A stretch of DNA of 8,789 nucleotides from JBFJVD01 sp041624375. Lineage in GTDB: Bacteria > Chloroflexota > Anaerolineae > Anaerolineales > E44-bin32. Numbering within the stretch: position 1 is the stretch's first letter; the number at the start of each line of letters is the position of its first letter. Both the position numbers and the translations under genes were made by a program. Shown in pieces: positions 6,066-8,789 of this stretch. A model generated the notes under the pieces. The model saw only the letters and a list, made by a program, of their open reading frames with translations. It was not told the origin of the DNA and ran no database searches. The stretch covers positions 1 through 8,789 of the forward strand of contig JBFJVD010000122.1 of assembly GCA_041624375.1 (NCBI GenBank). The letters run 5' to 3'.

Positions 6066-7589
6066 TTAGTCGCCCTCCGGCCGCTGGCGGAGGTGAGGAA
6101 ACATCACGACCTCGCGGATGTTCGGTTGGTCGGTGAGCAACATCGCCAGCCGGTCAATTCCCATGCCGAAGCCGCCGCTCGGTGGCATCCCATAGCGCAT
6201 CGCCCGCAGGTAGTCCTCATCCATCGGATGGCGCTCCTCGGAGTCGGCGTCGTAGTCGCGCCCCATCTCCAGGAAGCGCTGCTCCTGATCGAATGGATCG
6301 GTCAGCTCGGTGAACGCGTTGCAGAGCTCCATGCCGGCCACGAAACCTTCAAAGCGCTCGACGGTGTGCGGATCGTCCGGCTTGGCCTTGGCGAGCGGCG
6401 AGATGTCGCGCGGGTAATTGTAGAGAAACGTGGGCTGGACCAGTTTCGGCTCGACTGAATGAGAGAGGAGCGACTCGACCAGCTTGCCGAAGGTCGAGTC
6501 GTCCTTGGGTTCATGGCCGTTGGCCCGCATCCAGGTTCGCAGCGAGTCGGCGTCCGGATGCGCGGCCAGATCGACCCCGCCCATCTCGAGCAGCGCTTCC
6601 CGAAGCTCGATCCGGTTCCAGGGGGGCGCCAGGTCGATCTCCTGGCCCTGGTAGACGATCGTCGTGTCGCCGGTGACGTCGCGCGCCGCCTGCGCCACCA
6701 TCTGCTCGGTGAGCTCCATCACCTGCTCGTAATCGGCGTAGGCCATGTAGAACTCGAGCATGGTGAATTCCGGGTTGCGCTTCCGGTCGACTCCCTCATT
6801 GCGGAAATCGCGCCCGATCTCATACACCCGCTCCAGGCCCCCGACCAGCAGCCGCTTCAGGTACAGCTCGAAGGAGATCCGCAGATAGAGATCCTGGTGC
6901 AGCTGGTTGTGATGCGTGACGAAGGGACGGGCGGCAGCGCCGCCGTAGATCGGCTGCAGGATAGGAGTCTCAACCTCCAGGAAGCCACGCTCGTCGAGGA
7001 AACGGCGCAGCGAACGGATCATCGCCGCCCGGGCGCGGAAGATCTCCCGCACCTCCGGGTTCACCGCCAGGTCCACATAGCGCTGGCGGTAGCGGGCTTC
7101 CGGATCCGTGAACGCGTCGTGGACCACGTCTTCGCCGTCCACGATCTCAGTCTTCGGCGAGGGAAGCGGCGTGATCGCCTTGGCGAGCATGATGAAGGAG
7201 TTAACCTGCAGGGTGACCTCGCCAGTCCGAGTGCGGAACATCACACCGCCCGCCTGCACGAAGTCACCCAGATCGAACATGCTGCGGAAGCTCTCCATGG
7301 CTTCATCGCCGAGATCGTTCGATCGTAAGTACAGCTGAAGGCGCCCTTCACCGTCTTCAAGGTGCGCAAAGATGATCTTGCCCATCTCCCGGATCGAGCG
7401 CAGGCGGCCCACGACGGTGGCTTCCACAGGCTCTGAATCGGCTTCGCCTTCAGCCGCCTCGAAGGCCATGATGGCATCCCTGGTCGTGTGCGTGCGCTGC
7501 GCGCGCAGCGGGTAGGGCTCCTGCCCGGCGGCGCGCAGCTGCTCGAGTTTCTCTCGCCTGACCCGTTCAAGGTCACTGAGTTCCGTCAT
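6066..7589 (-). CDS. lysS: Lysyl-tRNA synthetase, class II
   Basis: The product is 507 residues, the usual size of bacterial LysRS, and charges tRNA-Lys with lysine in the cytosol. An N-terminal helix leads into an OB-fold anticodon-binding domain at about 57-145 (VVGRLRSIREMGKIIFAHLED). Next come the linker ARYRQRYVDLAVNPEVR (165-181) and class II motif 1 (FLDERGFLEVETPIL, 197-211). The lysine-specific block YGGAAARPFVTHHN spans 215-228. Motif 2 is FRNEG...NPEFTMLEFY (262-281) and motif 3 GMGIDRL (475-481). In the motif 2 loop Arg271 stands where most LysRS have His before NPEF. It starts at ATG 7589 with only a poor ribosome-binding site. It lies downstream of greA in the same direction, but a strong terminator lies between them, so it probably has its own promoter. 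Confidence 0.97.
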   Translation of the reverse strand: MTELSDLERVRREKLEQLRAAGQEPYPLRAQRTHTTRDAIMAFEAAEGEADSEPVEATVVGRLRSIREMGKIIFAHLEDGEGRLQLYLRSNDLGDEAMESFRSMFDLGDFVQAGGVMFRTRTGEVTLQVNSFIMLAKAITPLPSPKTEIVDGEDVVHDAFTDPEARYRQRYVDLAVNPEVREIFRARAAMIRSLRRFLDERGFLEVETPILQPIYGGAAARPFVTHHNQLHQDLYLRISFELYLKRLLVGGLERVYEIGRDFRNEGVDRKRNPEFTMLEFYMAYADYEQVMELTEQMVAQAARDVTGDTTIVYQGQEIDLAPPWNRIELREALLEMGGVDLAAHPDADSLRTWMRANGHEPKDDSTFGKLVESLLSHSVEPKLVQPTFLYNYPRDISPLAKAKPDDPHTVERFEGFVAGMELCNAFTELTDPFDQEQRFLEMGRDYDADSEERHPMDEDYLRAMRYGMPPSGGFGMGIDRLAMLLTDQPNIREVVMFPHLRQRPEGD

Positions 7590-7613
7590 AAACCATCAGC
7601 TCAGTCTCTCTGA

Positions 7614-7642
7614 ATTGCAGGGTGTCCCTGAGGCTACCGCAA
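7614..7642 (-). promoter_or_regulatory. Possible lysS promoter
   Basis: On the minus strand TTGCGG (7637-7642) and TGCAAT (7614-7619) are separated by exactly 17 bases, with the -10 hexamer 24 bases before the lysS ATG. Each hexamer matches consensus at about four positions. The position is sensible because the greA terminator lies just upstream, but the match is modest. Confidence 0.35.
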
Positions 7643-7726
7643 GACTCATCACCAGCAGCAAATAACCCGTAGCCGCTTACAGCGAACCCACCGAACCAGC
7701 GCCGCACACACGACCTAGTCTACACG

Positions 7727-7760
7727 AAAAGCGCCCCGCTCAGCCTGGCTGGCGGGGCGC
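7727..7760 (-). terminator. Intrinsic terminator of greA
   Basis: On the minus strand the arms GCGCCCCGC (7752-7760) and GCGGGGCGC (7731-7739) form a perfect 9-bp stem, with a further CAGC/GCTG pairing inside. A TTTTC tract (7726-7730) follows directly. It starts 19 bases after the greA stop and should separate greA from lysS. Confidence 0.85.
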
Positions 7761-7779
7761 GGACGGACCGGAGTCCGGA

Positions 7780-8247
7780 TCATTCAACTTTGACGATCTT
7801 GAAACGCAGCATGCCCGCGGGAGCCTTCACATCGACTTCCTGCCCAACCTGGCAGTCGAGCAGCGCCTGCCCCAGCGGCGACTCATTCGAAATCAGCCCG
7901 GCTTTGGGGTTAGCCTCCGCTGCGCCAACGATGCGGTAGGTCTCCTTTTTGCCGCCCTTTTCCTGGACGACGACGGTGCTGCCGATGCGGACGACGCCTT
8001 CCGACTTGCCGTCCTTGATCACTGTGGCGCGCGAAAGGGTATCTTCGAGCTCGAGGATCCGGCCTTCGACGAACGCTTGCTCGTTCTTGGCGGCTTCGTA
8101 TTCGGCGTTCTCGATAAGCTCGCCGCCTTCCATGGCCTCGTGTAGGCGAATGGCGACTTCCTGACGCTTCACCTTCCTCAGATACTCGAGTTCTTCCTCG
8201 AGCTTTCTGATTCCCTCCGACGTTAGGTAGACTGCGTGGTTTGCCAT
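7780..8247 (-). CDS. greA: Transcription elongation factor GreA
   Basis: The product is 155 residues, close to the usual ~158. GreA inserts a coiled coil into the RNA polymerase secondary channel and stimulates cleavage of backtracked RNA. Residues ~10-75 form the antiparallel coiled coil; its tip reads GGELIENAEYEAAKNEQAFVEGRI, against a family pattern GDLSENAEY. The usual tip Asp is Glu43 here, and Glu46 is retained. The C-terminal FKBP-like domain (~80-155) has GSTVVVQ, the block SNESPLGQALL and VGQEVDVKAPAG. ATG 8247 is preferred over the in-frame GTG at 8257-8259 because that GTG lies within the Shine-Dalgarno GGTGGAG, which is well spaced for the ATG. A 120-nt leader carrying a terminator precedes it, and a second terminator follows the gene. 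Confidence 0.96.
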   Translation of the reverse strand: MANHAVYLTSEGIRKLEEELEYLRKVKRQEVAIRLHEAMEGGELIENAEYEAAKNEQAFVEGRILELEDTLSRATVIKDGKSEGVVRIGSTVVVQEKGGKKETYRIVGAAEANPKAGLISNESPLGQALLDCQVGQEVDVKAPAGMLRFKIVKVE

Positions 8248-8312
8248 GATCCGCTCCACCCTTACCTATCAGCGGTTCCCCAACTGCTGCCCGCTGTATT
8301 CAGAGCATAGAT

Positions 8313-8341
8313 AAAAAAGAACTGAGAGCCTTCTCTCAGCC
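8313..8341 (-). terminator. Intrinsic terminator inside the greA leader (attenuator)
   Basis: On the minus strand CTGAGAG (8333-8339) and CTCTCAG (8322-8328) form a perfect 7-bp stem around an AAGG loop, extendable by G-U pairs. It is followed by TTCTTTTTTAT, with six consecutive T (8313-8318). It lies ~30 nt after the predicted greA transcription start and ~65 nt before the start codon. RNA ended here would be ~55 nt long. Confidence 0.75.
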
Positions 8342-8349
8342 TTCCCACC

Positions 8350-8392
8350 GGGGACTTTCTCTCAAGCGGCAAGCATAATAGCACAAGTCCCC
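8350..8392. repeat. Spaced 8-bp inverted repeat flanking the greA -10 element, possible operator
   Basis: GGGGACTT (8350-8357) and AAGTCCCC (8385-8392) are perfect inverted copies with a 27-bp spacer that contains the -10 hexamer and the predicted start site. One arm lies in the -35/-10 spacer, the other just downstream of the start. The arm centres are 35 bp apart. A dimeric DNA-binding regulator is possible; no family can be named. Confidence 0.4.
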
Positions 8393-8403
8393 GCTGCTGT
8401 CCA
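8375..8403 (-). promoter_or_regulatory. greA: greA promoter
   Basis: On the minus strand TGGACA (8398-8403) and TATTAT (8375-8380) are five-of-six matches to the -35 and -10 consensus with an ideal 17-bp spacer. The predicted start is near 8367, giving a ~120-nt leader before the greA ATG at 8247. It is the best sigma-70-type promoter in the window; I found no comparable one between the leader terminator and the start codon. Confidence 0.7.
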
Positions 8404-8452
8404 GTCGGGCAGGGGTCCCCCTGAGACCTGACAGGGATCTTCCACAAACACA

Positions 8453-8484
8453 CTCGCTGGACGACGCGAACGCCGTCCAGCGAG
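8453..8484 (-). terminator. Long UUCG-capped hairpin, probable terminator of the upstream gene
   Basis: CTCGCTGGAC (8453-8462) and GTCCAGCGAG (8475-8484) form a perfect 10-bp stem. In the minus-strand RNA four more pairs, including one G-U, close a UUCG tetraloop; in the plus-strand RNA one of these is an A-C mismatch, so the minus strand is favoured. The tail UGUGUUUGUGG is U-rich but broken. It lies ~150 nt after the stop of the right-edge gene, so it may end that transcript or a small RNA. Confidence 0.5.
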
Positions 8485-8491
8485 AGGCGAT

Positions 8492-8552
8492 CAGGGGGAA
8501 TCGTGGAGCGCCCATTCCTGGGCGGGCCTCCCTCCGGCTGACCTTCCCCCTG
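8492..8552 (-). ncRNA. Candidate structured RNA element (nested inverted repeats, GGAA tetraloop)
   Basis: An outer 9-bp perfect pairing, CAGGGGGAA (8492-8500) with TTCCCCCTG (8544-8552), encloses a second stem. Its arms are CGCCCA and TGGGCG (8509-8524), extended by GGAG/CTCC past a 3-nt bulge. In minus polarity the inner loop is GGAA, a stable GNRA tetraloop. Seven bases further on in the minus direction comes the UUCG hairpin, so the two together look like a ~100-nt folded RNA or a structured 3' UTR. I match it to no known RNA family. Confidence 0.35.
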
Positions 8553-8596
8553 CCCCCCTAGCATCTCACAAGCCGCTCAACGAATCCTCAGCGCGG

Positions 8597-8628
8597 TTGG
8601 GGCCTTCCTGCACTTGGGGCCCTCCTGC
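8597..8628. repeat. 15-bp direct repeat, two copies
   Basis: TTGGGGCCTTCCTGC (8597-8611) is repeated as TTGGGGCCCTCCTGC (8614-8628), with one mismatch and two bases between, giving a 17-bp period. It begins just beyond the stop codon of the right-edge gene. It may be a slippage duplication or a tandem binding site. Confidence 0.6.
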
Positions 8629-8633
8629 TAGAG

Positions 8634-8789
8634 CTAGACAGGCTCGCCTGTCACGAGCCGGAGACCGCCAGCCTGCGCATGGTAGTCAAGCAGTTCCTGT
8701 TCGAGCGCCTCCGGGGACGACCAGAACGTGGACAGCTGGGTCTCATACGCGGCAGCAGCGGCGCTCCACTGCTCGAGCTCATCCTCGGC
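8634..8789 (-). CDS. C-terminal 51 residues of an unidentified protein, 5' end beyond the window
   Basis: Reading the minus strand from the right edge, an open frame continues for 51 codons to TAG at 8634-8636. The residues are mostly helical and acidic (EDELEQW, then YETQLSTFWSSPEALEQELLDYHAQAGG), ending LRLVTGEPV. It looks like a genuine C-terminus by composition, but no motif identifies the family. The stop codon lies beside a 6-bp hairpin (GACAGG/CCTGTC, 8637-8652). The gene runs in the same direction as greA and lysS but is separated from greA by ~390 non-coding bases with its own terminator-like hairpin. Confidence 0.55.
   Translation of the reverse strand, partial: AEDELEQWSAAAAAYETQLSTFWSSPEALEQELLDYHAQAGGLRLVTGEPV

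Larger units (their letters stand above)
8248..8633. other. 386-bp non-coding region upstream of greA
   Basis: No credible protein-coding gene is seen. A 100-codon minus-strand frame (8262-8564) runs through the promoter and terminator described here and has no family features. In minus-strand order the region holds a short direct repeat, a branched inverted repeat (8492-8552), a UUCG hairpin (8453-8484), the greA promoter (8375-8403) overlapping a spaced inverted repeat (8350-8392), a leader terminator (8313-8341) and the greA Shine-Dalgarno. Confidence 0.7.

Noticed and set aside
6459..7328. 289-codon plus-strand frame opposite lysS
   Set aside because: The opposite strand encodes a complete LysRS with all class II motifs; the frame has no ribosome-binding site or domain features.
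8262..8564. 100-codon minus-strand open frame upstream of greA
   Set aside because: It spans the greA promoter, the leader terminator and hairpins, has low-complexity Gly/Pro/Arg composition at its start and shows no family features.
8248..8640. RNase P, SRP or tmRNA gene in the region upstream of greA
   Set aside because: Short look-alikes such as GAGAAAGUCCCC and GGUCAG are present, but the ordered conserved motifs of these RNAs are not.

Overview
The window is GC-rich, gene-dense bacterial chromosome carrying mostly housekeeping genes. The mix suggests an environmental bacterium of the Chloroflexota (Anaerolineae-like) type: a CapA-like lipoprotein, an LLM/F420-type oxidoreductase, a cyclodeaminase-type folate enzyme, an LPG-synthase-TM/PHP gene pair and an adjacent greA-lysS pair. 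This assignment is inference from gene content and protein style, not from a marker gene. I see no transposase, phage gene, CRISPR array, tRNA or rRNA.

Layout, left to right. The 3' part of a methenyltetrahydrofolate cyclohydrolase (fchA-like, +, cut by the left edge) converges on a large CapA-type lipoprotein gene (-). That gene is divergent from an LLM-class flavin/F420-dependent oxidoreductase (+). A perfect 10-bp hairpin separates the oxidoreductase from a convergent, overlapping pair of small membrane-protein genes (-). A 131-bp divergent promoter region follows. It launches the plus-strand unit: a probable 20-codon leader ORF, an LPG-synthase-TM/flippase-like membrane protein and a PHP phosphoesterase. 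A heptanucleotide tandem repeat (consensus NGGTTAT, six units) lies between this unit and the convergent lysS (-). Upstream of lysS lies greA (-), with a strong intrinsic terminator between them. The last ~540 bases hold the greA regulatory region, a block of stable inverted repeats and the C-terminal 51 codons of an unidentified minus-strand gene cut by the right edge.

The most interesting signals are regulatory rather than a new protein system. (1) The only good greA promoter (TGGACA-17-TATTAT) is followed by a textbook intrinsic terminator before the greA start codon, so every greA transcript must cross an attenuator; this recalls the E. coli greA leader/GraL arrangement. (2) Three start codons lie only 6-9 nt from a -10 hexamer, which implies leaderless or nearly leaderless mRNAs. 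(3) One of these drives a short leader ORF whose stop codon overlaps the next start (ATGA). (4) A hairpin block with a GGAA tetraloop and a UUCG tetraloop, both in minus-strand polarity, could be a small RNA or a structured 3' UTR.
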